This document shows positions 11,790 through 23,403 of a stretch of 64,000 nucleotides of DNA, piece by piece. The DNA comes from Capra hircus. Lineage: Eukaryota; Chordata; Mammalia; Artiodactyla; Bovidae. The notes below the pieces were generated by a model. That model was not told where the DNA came from and did no database searches. It was given only the letters and a program-made list of their open reading frames with translations. The position numbers and the translations under genes are program-made. Positions within the stretch are counted from its first letter, which is position 1. Each line of letters opens with the position of its first letter. Location of the stretch: the NCBI RefSeq assembly GCF_001704415.2, contig NC_030817.1:28345550-28409549 (forward strand), in the 5' to 3' direction.

Positions 11790-13225
11790 AAGGGGAAGAT
11801 GTAAGTCTTTCCTTAGGGTGTGTGGTAGCTGTCACAGTTTTAAGAGTTGGGGCTGGCAATGGAGGGACTAGAATGGGATCCAGGTGTGAGGCAGGATTTT
11901 TCCTGTGCTGTGGCCACCACCACCCTATTGGTGGTGGGACTTGATCCAAAGTTGCTGGAGCAGAGGGCTTCCCTGGTGGCTTAGATGGTAAGGAAACTGC
12001 CTGCAACACAGGAGACCCAGGTTTGACCCCTGGGTCAGGAAGATCCCCTGGATAAGGGAATCGCTATCCACTCCAGTATCCTTGCCTGGAGAATCCCATG
12101 GACGGAGGAACCTGGAAGGCTAAGGCTATAGCCCACGTGGTCACAAAGAGTTGGACATTGTTGAGCCACTAACACTTTCAATGTTTACTTTTGTGTGTGT
12201 GGAGCAGAAGCCCTGAGGGTCAGGCCCAAACTGGTTTTGTTCCCTTTATGAGTGTGTTTTTCTTCTCCCTGAAGAAGAAGGAGAGGAGTTGCCTCCTGGG
12301 GTGGGGTGGCAGAAAGTGCTAAAGCAGTGGAGCCCTTGAAGGCTTCTGACTCCAGTTGGTCACAGGCTGAGAGACAGCGTATTGCCTCTGCAACCTCAGA
12401 TGCCAGTCCTCTTTGTCCCTCACAGCCCATCATACTCTCATCTTTCACCACCTCTGCCCAAGGTAGAATTGCTCTGCATGGCTGAAGGCCCGTGTGGGCT
12501 CTCAACATGTACTGGGGGTGGGTAAGCTGTGTTGGAGTGGCTGCTATGAGGGATCCCAGCTGCTTCAGAGGTGTGCTGCTTGAGAAAGTGTTAATGGTGC
12601 AGCCACCCACCCAGGCTCTGCCTCAGGACTGGGTTGCCTCTGGGTCCCATAGTCAAGTCTTTTTCCTTGTCATGGCTACCCTAGATCCAGTGCTGCATGT
12701 TGGTGTGGAGTGAGTGGAACCAGAGAGTGCTTGGCACAGGCTGGGGTGCTCAGTGAGTTAGTTGTGGGAAACCCTGCCGCTGCTAGAATAGATTTCCCTC
12801 TGCCCTGTGTGAGGGCAACCAGTGAGTGCCAGTTCAGGCTTCTTCAGCACTTCTGTTAGTCTCAGAGGTCCTCCAACTAGCCAAGGGGGCTTGTCTCCCC
12901 TCCACAGGACATCAGAACTGCAGCACTCACTCTGGGACTTGAATCGCTCACTCCCGAGATTAGATGTCCTCTCATGTAGTCTCCCTGTTTTTCTGAGTTC
13001 CCTCTCAGGGGCACAGGTCCCCCATGGATTGCTTTTTCCCCCTTCCAACCCAATTACCTGTGGGTCTTTCTTACAACCTTGGTTTTACAGGAGTCCGTCT
13101 GCCAGTTTCCAGTTAGTTTTCAGTGAGAATTGTTCCACATGTAGATTTATTTTTGATGTGTTCGTGGGCAGAGGTGAGCTCTATGTGTTCTTATTCTGCC
13201 ACCTGGATTGGAATCCCCTTGTAGC
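11790..13225 (-). mobile_element. L1 5'UTR fragment (antisense), split by a SINE
   Basis: Read on the minus strand from about 13225, this GC-richer block has the style of ruminant L1 5'UTRs: a start with a gtggcagaataag segment, then cacatcaaaaataaatc and acatgtggaacaattc. There is no ORF1 or ORF2 after it, so only the untranslated leader remains. Open frames of 141 codons (12610-12185) and 137 codons (12822-13235) fall inside and look like chance frames in GC-rich DNA. Bov-tA at 11965-12199 interrupts it. The family assignment is from recalled pattern, not alignment. Confidence 0.5.
11956..12208 (+). mobile_element. Bov-tA SINE with 9-bp target duplication
   Basis: The body is 11965-12199, sense orientation, with the tggagcaga duplication at 11956-11964 and 12200-12208. 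It sits inside the L1 5'UTR-like block and is therefore younger than it. Confidence 0.93.
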
Positions 13226-14196
13226 AATTATTTAAATTATATATTTTGTAATTCAACATCCTTTAGACGTGATATTTTGCTGTTATTATTTAGTCTGACA
13301 CTGCACAAATTGTGTCTGACACTGCAATCCCATGGACCAGGCTCCCTGTCTATGGGATTTCCCAGGCATAGGAATGGTAACAAACACCCAATTATGTCTT
13401 GACTCATTATTTAGTCATTACTTGGAATTGCTTATTTTTACAAAAATTTTCCTATTATTTTATCTGAATGTTTGTACATGCCATCATTTGAAATTTTTGC
13501 AGCGGCTTTTCTCACACAGAGCTCTACATTTATGGCTGCCACTTGAATCCAATCAGCACTTTAAATTTTATTTACTCAAAATTGTATGAATATATTCTTT
13601 TTCCACATCATTATTTCTCTGAAATCCCCACATTTCCTAGCATCCCATATCTAATCAATCCCTCTAATGTCTCTCAAAATTGGTCTATCCTTTCTTGTCC
13701 CATTACAGTAATTCAGACCCCATTACTTTTTATCTGGGCCCTGACTATCATAATGGCATTACTTCCAATCTATTAATTTTCATACTGTTTTCTTTCTTTC
13801 AGGATTTATCCTCCTAATTCCCACCTTCATCAATACAGAAGGCAACACTTTCTTTTACTAGATATCTTTAGAGACTGGGTGTTACAGATATTGTCACTTG
13901 GAATCCATGTCACAATGTGTGATATGTAGCAGAAAAAGACAGGCCATTCCCATTTCTCCAAGGTACATGGCATGGTTCAAGCATGCTGAATGCTTCAGGG
14001 ATGTTTTGTCATTTGGTCAACTGAAAGATTTTGAAGGCTCAGAAATGGCCAGTAATAGGTAAGGAAATTGAGTTCCCCAGTAAGCGTGCTGATAGTTAGG
14101 CAACAGTGAAATCTGTCTTAAAATGAATTTTTAGGTGATGAATATTTGGGATTGTCCTCTGCTCCATCATCAGTCTTCATTTAATGGAGCAGTTTA
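13226..14196. other. Unassigned AT-rich stretch
   Basis: No gene found. 13320-13375 resembles a degraded antisense Bov-tA core. 13500-13830 has the pyrimidine-rich style of an ancient mammalian repeat, but I could not name a family. Confidence 0.4.
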
Positions 14197-14608
14197 TAAG
14201 TATACCTGGTTTTATTGTGCTTCATACATGTGGCCTTTTTTTTTTTTTTTCCCCCAAATTGAAGATTTGCGGCAGCCCTGTGTCAGGCAATTCTATTGGT
14301 GCCATTTTTTTTCAACAGCATTAGCTCACTTTTGTCTCTGTGTCACATTTTGGTAATTCTCACAATATTTCAAACTGTTTCAAAATTATGACATTTGTTA
14401 TTGTGGTCTATGATCAATGATCTTTGAGGTTACTCCCATAATTGTTTTGAGTTTCATGAGTTGCAGCTGTATGAGATGGTGGGATTAACTGATAAATTCA
14501 TGTTTGCTTTGACTACTCTTTCCACTGACAGTTCCCCAACCTGTCTCTCTCCCCTCAGTCCTTCCTATTCTCTGAGACACAATGATACTTGAATTAGGCC
14601 AATTAATA

Positions 14609-16460
14609 ATTCAAAGTGTTCAAGTGAAAGGAAGAATCACATGTCTCTCACTTTCAATCAAATCTACAAGTGACTAAGCTTAGTGAGGAAGGGATGTCAA
14701 AAATGCATAGGCCTAAAGCGAGGCCTCTTGTGCCAAACTGTTAGACAATTTGTGAAGGAAAAGAAAAGTTCTTGAAGGAAGTGAAAAGTGCTACTCCAGT
14801 GTACACATGAATGATAAGCAAAGAAGACAGTCTCATTACTGACGTGGAGAAAGATTTAGTGTTCTGGATATAAGATCAAACCAGCCACAATATTTCCTTA
14901 AACCAAAGCCTAATCCAGAGCAAGCCCTAACTCTCTTCAATTCGATGAAGGCTGAGAGAGGAGAGAAAACTGCAGAAAGGAAGCCTGAAGCTATCAAAAG
15001 TTGGTTTATGAGGTAGAAGCTGCAACAAATTATCCAGGAGATCTATCTAAGATAATCAATGATAGTTGCCACACCAAGCAATAGATATCTACTGCAGATG
15101 AAACGGCCTTCTCTTAGAAGAAAATGCCATCTAGGACTTTCAAAACTATAGAAGAAAAGTCAATATCTGGCTTTAAAGGACAGGCTGCCTTTCTTGTTGG
15201 AGGCAAATGCAGGTAGTGACTTGAAGCCACTTACCATTAAGAAATCTTCGTCTTTAGAAGTATGCTGAATCTACTCTTTCTGTGTTTTATAAGAACAGCA
15301 AAGCCTGAATGATAGCATGTCCGCTTGCAACATGGTTTACTGAATATTTTATGCTCACTGTGCAGATATACTCTCAGAAAAGAAAAAAAAAAATCTTTTA
15401 AAATAGGCTCTTTGTGACCCCATGGCCTGGCCCACCAGGCTCCTCTGTCTATGGAATTCTCCAGGCAAGAATACTGGAGTGGGTTGCCATTCCCTTCTCC
15501 AGGGAATCTTCCGAACCCAGGGATTGAACTCAGGTCTCCTGCATTTCAAGAGGATTCTTTTCCATCTGAGCCACCAGGAAAGCCTCAAAATATTACTAGG
15601 CACTAACAAATCCATCTGGTATTTCAAGAATTTGGATGGAAATATGTGAAGAGATTAATGTTTTTGTCATGCCAACTAACTCAACATCCATTCTACAACC
15701 CTTGGGTCAAGGGGTAGTTTTTGACTATTAAGTCTTTTTATTTAAGAAATACGTTTTGAGGGTCTGTATCTGCTAAAGATGGTTGTCTGTCTGACTGTTA
15801 AGGCAAAGTAAATTGAAAACTTTCTGAAAGGATCCACTATTTTAGACGCCTTTAAGAACATTCATGATTCATACAAAGAAATCTAAATATCAATATCAAC
15901 AGGAGTTTGGAAGAAGTTGACAGTAACTGTCAAGGATGACTTTGAGGGGCTCAAGACTTCAATAGAGGATGTCACTGCAGATGTTAAGGAAATAGCAAGA
16001 GAACTAGCAGCGGAGCCTGAAGATGTGATTGAATTGTTCCAATCTCATGATAAAACTTGAGCAGATGTGAAGCTGCTCTTATGGATGAGAAAAGAAGGCA
16101 GTTTCTTGAAATGGAACCTGCTCCTGGTGAAGATGCTGTGAAGACTGCTGTAATGACAACAAAGGATTTAGAATATAAACAGTCTGTGAGGATATGACTT
16201 CAATTTTGGAAGACGTTCTACTGTGGGCTAATATGCTATCAAAACATTATCGTATGCTACAGATAAATTTTTCCTGAAAGGATGAGTCAATTGATATGGC
16301 AAACTTCATTGTTGTATTATTTTAAGAATTTGCCAAAACCATCCCTTCTTTCAGCAACCAACACCCAAAACCCTGATCAGCCAGCAGCCATCAACACTGA
16401 GGCAACACCCTCCCCCAACATAAAAGGTTATTACTCACTGAAGTCTCAGATTATAGTTAG
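14609..16460 (+). pseudogene. Tigger1 transposase remnant
   Basis: The intact protein is a pogo-type transposase with N-terminal helix-turn-helix DNA-binding domains and a DDE/D nuclease domain that cuts and pastes the element at TA sites. Here the initiator codon has mutated, the coding text is recognisable from about 14609 (tgttcaagtgaaaggaag) to 16460, and many stops and frameshifts break it. A section around 15150-15400 appears deleted or scrambled, and a SINE splits the frame. I could not place the catalytic acidic residues. Confidence 0.75.
15406..15586 (-). mobile_element. Bov-tA SINE fragment inside Tigger1
   Basis: Antisense Bov-tA lacking its outer 3' part, ending with tgagccaccaggaaagcc. 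Short aaaata repeats at 15400-15405 and 15587-15592 may be the target duplication. Confidence 0.88.
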
Positions 16461-16666
16461 TATTTTTCAGCAGTAAATTATTTTTTATTCGTCTTGTGCA
16501 TTGTTTTTTTAAGGCAGAATGCTATTGAACACTTAACAGAATACACTACAGTGTAACATTTATATACACTGGAAAACTTAAAAAGATTGTGTGACTCAGT
16601 TTATTGTGATATTCACTGTATTGTAATGCCCAGGAACCAACCTTCAATATCTCCAAATTATGCCTG

Positions 16667-17222
16667 ACCAGATTGTGCTAAAATGTTTTAAAATTATCAA
16701 TCTGGTTATGATGTTGACAGTGGTTAAAATAAAGCATTGAAAAAGGTGCTAGAGTGTTAAGAATTAAATGCATAAATAAAAAAATATTTAGGAAATGAGT
16801 TTTTTCTAAGAGTCAGAATAAAAATGCAAATACCATATGAATTTTTTAAACACAAAATACTGGTAACAAGGTACAGTGGAAAGGGAATATCTAGTCTCTA
16901 TAGTGAAACAAAACAAAATTCCTGAAGAAGCTGCAAGAACAGGCCAAATATTGCTGTAGGACAGAGGGCACAGTATAATCAGATTAACTGAGGATTTGGT
17001 AAAGAACCTGGGTACAGTAGATGAGCAACTTAGGAAAAGGGAAATTTAAATCCAAATTTAATGTGTAAATCCAATCAATGGGTATCACAACATTTGGAGG
17101 TACTAGCTACCTATCAATACCCAAGCAGACTTCAGTTTGGTGTAGATGTAGAACATGAATCAAACATTGCTAGATCTACATTGCCTGATTAATTTTATTA
17201 TTCAGCATTGTTACAGGAAAAA
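16667..17222. other. Unassigned AT-rich stretch
   Basis: I see no gene, repeat or clear regulatory element here. Confidence 0.5.
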
Positions 17223-17515
17223 GTCAGTTCAGTCACTGAGTCATGTCCAAGACAGTGATGCCATCCAGCCATCTCATCCTGTCGTCCCCTTCTCCTCCTG
17301 CCCCCAATCCCTCCCAGCATCAGAGTCTTTTCCAATGAGTCAACTCTTCACATGAGGTGGCCAAGGACTGGAGTTTCAGCTTTAGCATCATTCCTTCCAA
17401 AGAAATCCCAGGGCTGATCTCCTTCAGAATGGACTGGTTGGATCTCCTTGCAGTCCAAGGGACTCTCAAGAGTCTTCTCCAACACCACAGTTCAAAAGCA
17501 TCAGTTCTTCGGTGC

Positions 17516-17980
17516 TCAGCCTTCTTCACAGTCCACTCTTACATCCATACATGACCACAGGAAAACCATAGCCTTGACTAGATGGACCTTAGTCGGCAAA
17601 GTAATGTCTCTGCTTTTGAATATGCTATCTAGGTTGGTCACAACTTTTCTTCCAAGGAGTAAGTGTCTTTTAATTTCATGGCTGCAGTCACCATCTGCAG
17701 TGATTTTGGAGCCCCCAAAAATAAAGTCTGACACTGTTTCCACTGTTTCCCCATCTATTTCCCATGAAGTGATGGGACTGGATGCCATGATCTTTATTTT
17801 CTGAATGTTGAACTTCAAGGCAACTTTTTCACTCTCCTCTTTCACTTTCATCAAGAGGCTTTTTAGTTCCTCTTCACTTTCTGCCATTAAGGTGGTGTCA
17901 TCTGCATATCTGAGGTTATTGACATTTATCCATGCAATCTTGATTCCAGCTTGTGCTTCCTCCAGCCCATTATTTCTCAT
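17516..17980 (-). pseudogene. BovB reverse-transcriptase C-terminal remnant
   Basis: A 154-codon open frame covering the RT palm and thumb: YADD metal-binding motif, then the EEELKSLLMKVKEESEK segment and the DGDCSHEIKR region seen in all BovB copies here. Upstream and downstream RT parts are in other frames (18257-18000 and 17529-17320). The complete protein would copy BovB RNA, and also SINE RNAs that share its 3' end, into DNA at the nick. Confidence 0.85.
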
Positions 17981-18843
17981 GATGTACTCTGCATATAAGT
18001 TAAATAAATAAGCAGGTTGACAATATACAGCCTTGACATACTCCTTTTCCTATTTGGAACCAGTCTGTTGTTCCATGTCCAGTTCTAACTGTTGCTTCCT
18101 GACCTGCATACAGATTTCTCAAGAGACAGGTCAGGTGGTCTGGTATTCCCATCTCTTTCAGAATTTTCCACAGTTGATTGTGATCCACACAATCAAAGGC
18201 TTTGGCATAGTCAATAAAGCAGAAGTAGATGTTTTTCTGGAACTCTTGCTTTTTCATGATCCAGCGGATGTTGGTAATTTGGTCTCTGGTTCCTCTGCCT
18301 TTTCTAAAACCAGCTTAAACATCAGGAAGTTCACGGTTCACATATTGCTAAAGCCTGGCTTGGAGAATTTTGAGCATTACTTCGCTACCATGTGAGATGA
18401 GTGCAATTGTGTGGTAGTTTGAGCATTCTTTGGCATTGCCTTTCTTTCAGATTGGAAGGAAACTGACCTCTTTCAGTCCTGTGGCCACTGCTGAGTTTTC
18501 CAAACTTGCTGGCATATTGAGTGCAGCACTTTCACAGCATCATCTTTCAGGATTTGAAACAGCTCAACTGAAATTCCATCACCTCCACTAGCTTTGTTCA
18601 TAGTGATGCTTTCTAAGGCCCACTTGACTTCACATTCCTGGATGTCTGGCTCTAGATGAGTGATCACACCATCGTGATTATCTAGGTCATGAATATCTTT
18701 TCTGTACAGTTCTTCTGTGTATTCTTGCCACCTCTTTTTAATATCTTCTGCTTCTGTTAGGTCCCAGACCATTTCTGTCCTTTATTGAGCCCATCTTTGC
18801 ATGAAATGTTCCCTTGGTATCTCTAATTTTCTTGAAGAGATCT

Positions 18844-19485
18844 CTAGTCTTTCCCATTCTGTTTGTTTTCCTCTATTTCTTTGCACTGATAGCTGAAGAA
18901 GGCTTTCTTATCTCTTCTTGCTATTCTTTGGAACTCTGCATTCAGATGCTTATATCTTTCCTTTTCTCCTTGGCTTTTCACTTTTCTTCTTTTCACAGCT
19001 ATTTGTAAGGCCTCCCCAGACAGCCATTTTGCTATTTTGCATTTCTTTTCCATGGGGATGATCTTGATCCCTGTCTCCTGTACAATGTCACGAACCTCCA
19101 TCCATAGTTCATCAGGCACTCTATCTATCAGATCTAGGCCCTTAAATCTATTTCTCACTTCTACTGTATAATCATAAGGGATTTTATTTAGGTCATACCT
19201 GAATGGTCTAGCAGTTTTCCCTACTTTCTTCAATTTGAGTCTGAATTTGGCAATAAGGAGTTCATGATCTGAGCCACAGTCAGCTCCTGGTTTTGTTTTT
19301 GTTGAGTGTATAGAGCTCCTCCATCTTTGGCTGCAAAGAATATAATCAATCTGATTTTGGTGTTGACCACCTGGTGATGTCCATGTGTAGAGTCTTCTCT
19401 TGTGTTGTTGGAAGAGGGTGTTTGCTATGACCAGTGCATTTTCTTGGCAAAACTCTATTAGTCTTTTCCTTGCTTCACTCCACAT
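18844..19485 (-). pseudogene. BovB endonuclease C-terminus and linker remnant
   Basis: A 213-codon frame containing the HQNQIDYIL and GSDHELL endonuclease motifs, followed by the lysine-rich linker. Its upstream continuation is cut by the LTR at 19596. Upstream endonuclease residues resume at 21200-21525 on the other side of the LTR. Confidence 0.88.
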
Positions 19486-19854
19486 TCCAAGGCCAAATTT
19501 GCCTGTTACTCCAGGTGTTTCTTGACTTCCTACTTTTGCATTCCCATCCCCTATAATGAAAAGGACATCTTTTTGGGATGTTAGTTCTAAAAGGTTGCCG
19601 GGGTCCAGCCCCAGTGGATCCAGGGAATTCGAAGGTGGGGATGGTGTCCTTGGAAAAATACATATTTAATTACAGATATATAGAGAGATTAGAAATGGAT
19701 AGTGTAGTAGGAAAATTAGTGGAGAAAAAGAGGCTGAATAACTTGGTTTACGTGGAATAGCATCCACGCTCCAGATGGGAATTCAGCCAGAAAAACGGGG
19801 AGCAAGAAAGAACGACATGGGGGTATCAGTCTTTCCGGAAACTAATCCAATTTC

Positions 19855-19878
19855 TTTATTTTTGGATTTGCTTATATG
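19855..19878 (-). promoter_or_regulatory. Candidate LTR TATA box and polyadenylation signal
   Basis: On the minus strand, catataag at 19878-19871 is followed 10 bases later by AATAAA at 19860-19855. This closeness is expected for an LTR with a short R region. Activity is unknown. Confidence 0.5.
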
Positions 19879-20175
19879 TCTTTTGTTACATATAGGGATG
19901 AATACAGAGTCACGCGGGGGTCAGCATTCCTGACCTTTATCTAAATCAGGTGCTTCACATAAAAAGTCTTAGGGATTTTACATCAGCTTCTGGCCATGAG
20001 ACCTGCTGACATTTTATGATCCTTTCTTTCTGATAACCAAAAAACTTATTTTTTCCAAGGGTGTTTTTTCTTAAACCAGCCACCACCCTCCAAATAGTTA
20101 CATTCCTATAGGATAAGGGTGTAGTGAGTTACAATCAAGAAAGGGTTTATTTAACCCATGGTTAACATGATTAAT

Positions 20176-20237
20176 CTTAAAGGTTAATACTTATTTCTCC
20201 TATATGCTTAAAGGTTAATACTTATTTCTCCTATATG
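20176..20237. repeat. 31-bp perfect tandem duplication inside the LTR
   Basis: Units 20176-20206 and 20207-20237 are identical 31-mers beginning cttaaaggttaatac. They lie in the LTR's U3 part if the LTR is minus-oriented. Confidence 0.92.
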
Positions 20238-22474
20238 TTAGTTATATTCATTATAAGGGCAGGGAATATGGAGATTTAGCAGCAAACATCAGCCCAACAA
20301 ATGAAAATCCTTTCACCAATGCTCCCCTTAAGATCTATTTAGTCTTAAGATAGTGATAAAGTTACATTTTTACATGGCAAGGACACAGTGATTTATAACA
20401 AAGCACAGTGATCTATTACAAAAGAGAAAACTCATTAACTCAAAAAGTCTAGTATTGCTAACCTTAAAAACTACTATATTTCCTTTTCTATATTCCAAAT
20501 ACATTGATTAATATATTCCCAGGTGCCTAAGGATATGGAGGCCTGGCAGCAATCATTGACTCAACAATGAGAAAAGTCCTATGCTAATTAAGACTCTCAA
20601 AATACTCCAAAACTCTCTGTGCTGTTTATGGTTGAGAGGTAGTAAACAATCATGTGTGTAGTGGCAGGAGTATGGATAATCCTGTCACACAAGCTAGCAT
20701 GTCAGCAGAGAGGTTTGACCTGAAACACACTTGTCACACCCAGGGCAGGGAATTAGCAGTAATTATTGGCACAACAAATGAAAAAACCCTTCACCAATAT
20801 AATTCCTAACCAACCCACTATACTAATAATTTCCAACTGCCCAAAATAATTTGTCTTTAGTAAGTCTAAACATCTCATGCCTCTCAGATTGGGAGGCTGT
20901 AAACAATCACATGTGGCCAGACTAACCTATACAGGTGGGCTAGATAACCTTCAGAGAAGTCCATAAGCTGAAACACTCTTGTCATGCCCAGGAAATTTTA
21001 TTGCCTTGGAGCTGCACATTTACTCCTTCTCCGAGAGAAATGGTTATGGGGGAGAGCATAAAACAGACTCTGGTTTTGGGATAGATGCTCGGGAACAGGG
21101 GGTTTCCTGAGGCTTGATCATGCCTTTGCGTATGCCAAGTCTCCTTCCTCATGACCTTTGCCATGGGCGGAGTTCCTCACGCTGGCTCCCGGCAAAAGGT
21201 CTTGTAAGTCTTCATAGAACTGTTCAACTTCAGCTTCTTCAGCATTACCGGTTGGGGCATAGACTTGGATTACTGTGATATTGAATGGTTTGCCTTGGAA
21301 ACGAAAAGAAATCATTCTATCGTTTTTGAGATTGCATCCAAGTACTGCATTTCGGACTCTTCTGTTGACCATGATGGCTACTCCATTTCTTCTGAGGGAT
21401 TCCTGCCCACAGTAGTAGATACAATGGTCATCTGAGTTAAATTCACCCATTCCAATCCATTTTAGTTTGCTGATTCCTAGAATGTCGACGTTCACTCTTG
21501 CCATCTCCTGTTTGACAACTTCCAATTTGCCTTAATTCATGGACCTGACATTCCAGGTTCCTATGCAATATTGCTCTTTACAGCATTGGACCTTGCTTCT
21601 ATCACCAGTCACATCCACAGCTGGGTATTGTTTTTGCTTTGGCTCCATCCCTTCATTCTTTCTGGAGTTATTTCTCTTCTGATCTCCAGTAGCGTATTGG
21701 GCACCTACTGACCTGGGGAGTTTCTCTTTCAGTATCCTACCATTTTGCCTTTTCATACTGTTCATGGGGTTCTCAAGGCAAGAATACTGAAGTGGTTTGC
21801 CATTCCCTTCTCCAGTGGACCACATTCTGTCAGACCTCTCCACCATGACCTGCCCCTCTTGGGTTGCCCCGCGGGCATGGCTTAGTTTCATTGAGTTAGA
21901 CAAGGCTGTGGTCCTAGTGTGATTAGATTGACTAGTTTTCTGTGAGTATGCTTTCAGTGTGTCTGCCCTCTGATGCCCTCTTGCAACACCTAGCATCTTA
22001 CTTGGGTTTCTCTTGCCTTGGGCCTGGAGTATCTCTTCATGCCTGTTCCAGCAAAGTGCAGCTGCTGCTCCTTACCTTGGATGAAGGGTATCTTCTCATC
22101 ACCACCCTTCCTGACCTTCAATGTGGGATAGCTTCTCTAGGCCCTCCTGGACTTGGGGTTGCTCCTCTCGGCCGCTGCCCCTGGCCTCGGGCACGGGGTG
22201 GTTCCTCCTGCTCATAATTTCATTCAATTAGACATGGCTGTGATCCATGGGATCAGTTCAATTAGTTTTCTTTGATTGTGGTTTTCATTCTGTCTGCCCT
22301 TTGATGGATAAGAATAAGAGGCTTATGGAAGCTTCCTGATGGGAGAGACTGGCTGAAGGGGAAACTGGTTCTTGTTCTGACGGGTGGGGCCATGCTTAGA
22401 AAATCTCTAATCCAATTTTCTGTTGATGGGTGTGGCTGTGTTCCCTCCCTGTTGTTTGCCCTGAAGCCAAACTA

Positions 22475-23160
22475 TGGTGGAGCTAGTGAAGATAATGGCA
22501 ACCTCCTTCAAGAGGTCCCAAGCAGGCACTGCAACACTCAATGCCCTTGACCCTTCACCAGGCCACTGCCAACCCACGCCTCTGCCAGAGACTCTCTGGA
22601 CACACATGGGCAATTCCAGGTCAGCCTCTTGTGGGGTCACTGCTCCTTTCTCCTGGATCCTGGTGTGTACAAGGTTTTGTTTGTGCCCTCTAAGAGTCTG
22701 TTTCTCCAGTCCTGTGTAAGTTCTGGCAGCTCTATGGTGGGGTTAATGTTGACCTCCTCCTAGAGGGCTTATGCCATACCCAGGTCTGCTGCACCCAGAA
22801 CCCTGCCCCTGTAGCAGGCCACTGCTGCCCTGTGCCTCTGCAGGAGACACAAACACAGTTCTGGCTCAGTCTCTGTGGGGACTATGGGTCCTGGTGTGCA
22901 CAAGATTTTGTCTGTGCCCTCCAAGAGTCTGTTTCCCCAGTTCTGCCTAAGTTCTGGTGGCTCTATGGTGGGGTTAATTGCAATCTCCTCCAAGAGGGCT
23001 TTTGCCATACCCAGGTCTGTAGCACCCAGAGCCCTTGCCCCTGCAGCAGGCCACTGCTAACCCATACCTCCAAAGGAGACACTCAAACACTCAAAGGCAG
23101 GTCTGGCTCAGGCTCTGTGGAGTCCCCTGGGGTGCACAAGGTTTTGTCTGAGCCCTCCAA
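22475..23160 (-). repeat. Tandem units of about 230 bp in the BovB 5' region
   Basis: Three related units follow each other. The ctatggtggggtta segment occurs at about 22733 and 22963, and a diverged version near 22475. The aagagtctgtttc segment occurs at about 22695 and 22925, with a diverged version near 23157. The spacing is about 230 bases. They precede the endonuclease frame on the minus strand, where an RTE 5'UTR or promoter would lie. Confidence 0.8.
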
Positions 23161-23403
23161 AAATCTCTGGCCGGTATGGGGTTTGATTCTAAATGCAATT
23201 TCGCCCCTCCTACCATCTTGCTGTGGCTTCTCCTTTGCCCTTGGACATGGGGTATACTTTTTTGGTGGGATTCAACATTCTCCTGTTGATGGTTGTTCAG
23301 CAGCAAGTTGTAATTTTGGAGTTCTATCAGGAGAAGATGAGCACACATCCTTCTACTCCACCAGACAGTTGAAAATGGAAAATGCTCACTTTCTTGGTGC
23401 ACT

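Larger units (their letters stand above)
14197..16666 (+). mobile_element. Tigger1-type (pogo/Tc1-mariner) DNA transposon
   Basis: The two ends are inverted: 14197 begins with a degraded caggcatacc-type terminus (here taagtatacc) and the far end closes with atgcctg at 16660-16666. A TA dinucleotide, the target site of this class, lies just before the left end; the right copy is mutated. The interior matches the Tigger1 layout, with the transposase remnant in sense orientation and a terminal region with actggaaaacttaaaaag near 16568. Bov-tA at 15406-15586 interrupts it. The element is an old, immobile relic. Confidence 0.85.
19590..21200 (-). mobile_element. Solo LTR of class II (betaretrovirus-like) ERV, 6-bp target duplication
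   Basis: The LTR is 19596-21194 (1599 bp). It has short inverted ends tgccggg and cccggca and is flanked by identical aaaggt at 19590-19595 and 21195-21200. A 6-bp duplication fits class II ERVs. On the minus strand a TATA-like catataag (19878-19871) lies just before an AATAAA signal (19860-19855), which favours minus orientation. There are no gag, pol or env remains, so the provirus has recombined down to one LTR. It lies in the BovB endonuclease region and is younger than that BovB. Confidence 0.9.
17223..23403 (-). mobile_element. Near-complete BovB with 5' region, split by a solo LTR
   Basis: Reading 23403 to 17223, this copy has a long GC-rich 5' region (23403-21530) with tandem units, then endonuclease (21525-21200 and, beyond the LTR, 19589-19200), linker (19200-18800) and reverse transcriptase (18772-17320), ending in the BovB 3' terminus at 17223. 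Excluding the 1.6-kb LTR it is about 4.6 kb. The YADD box is intact near 17900 (NNLRYADD). Frameshifts near 18840, 18470, 18260 and 17990 break the reading frame. About 95 bases are missing near the 3' end (around 17250). It is the best source in this window for BovB 5' structure. Confidence 0.92.

Noticed and set aside
12185..13235. Open frames of 141 and 137 codons on opposite strands
   Set aside because: They lie in an L1 5'UTR-like GC-rich block, show no domain or signal, and look like chance frames.
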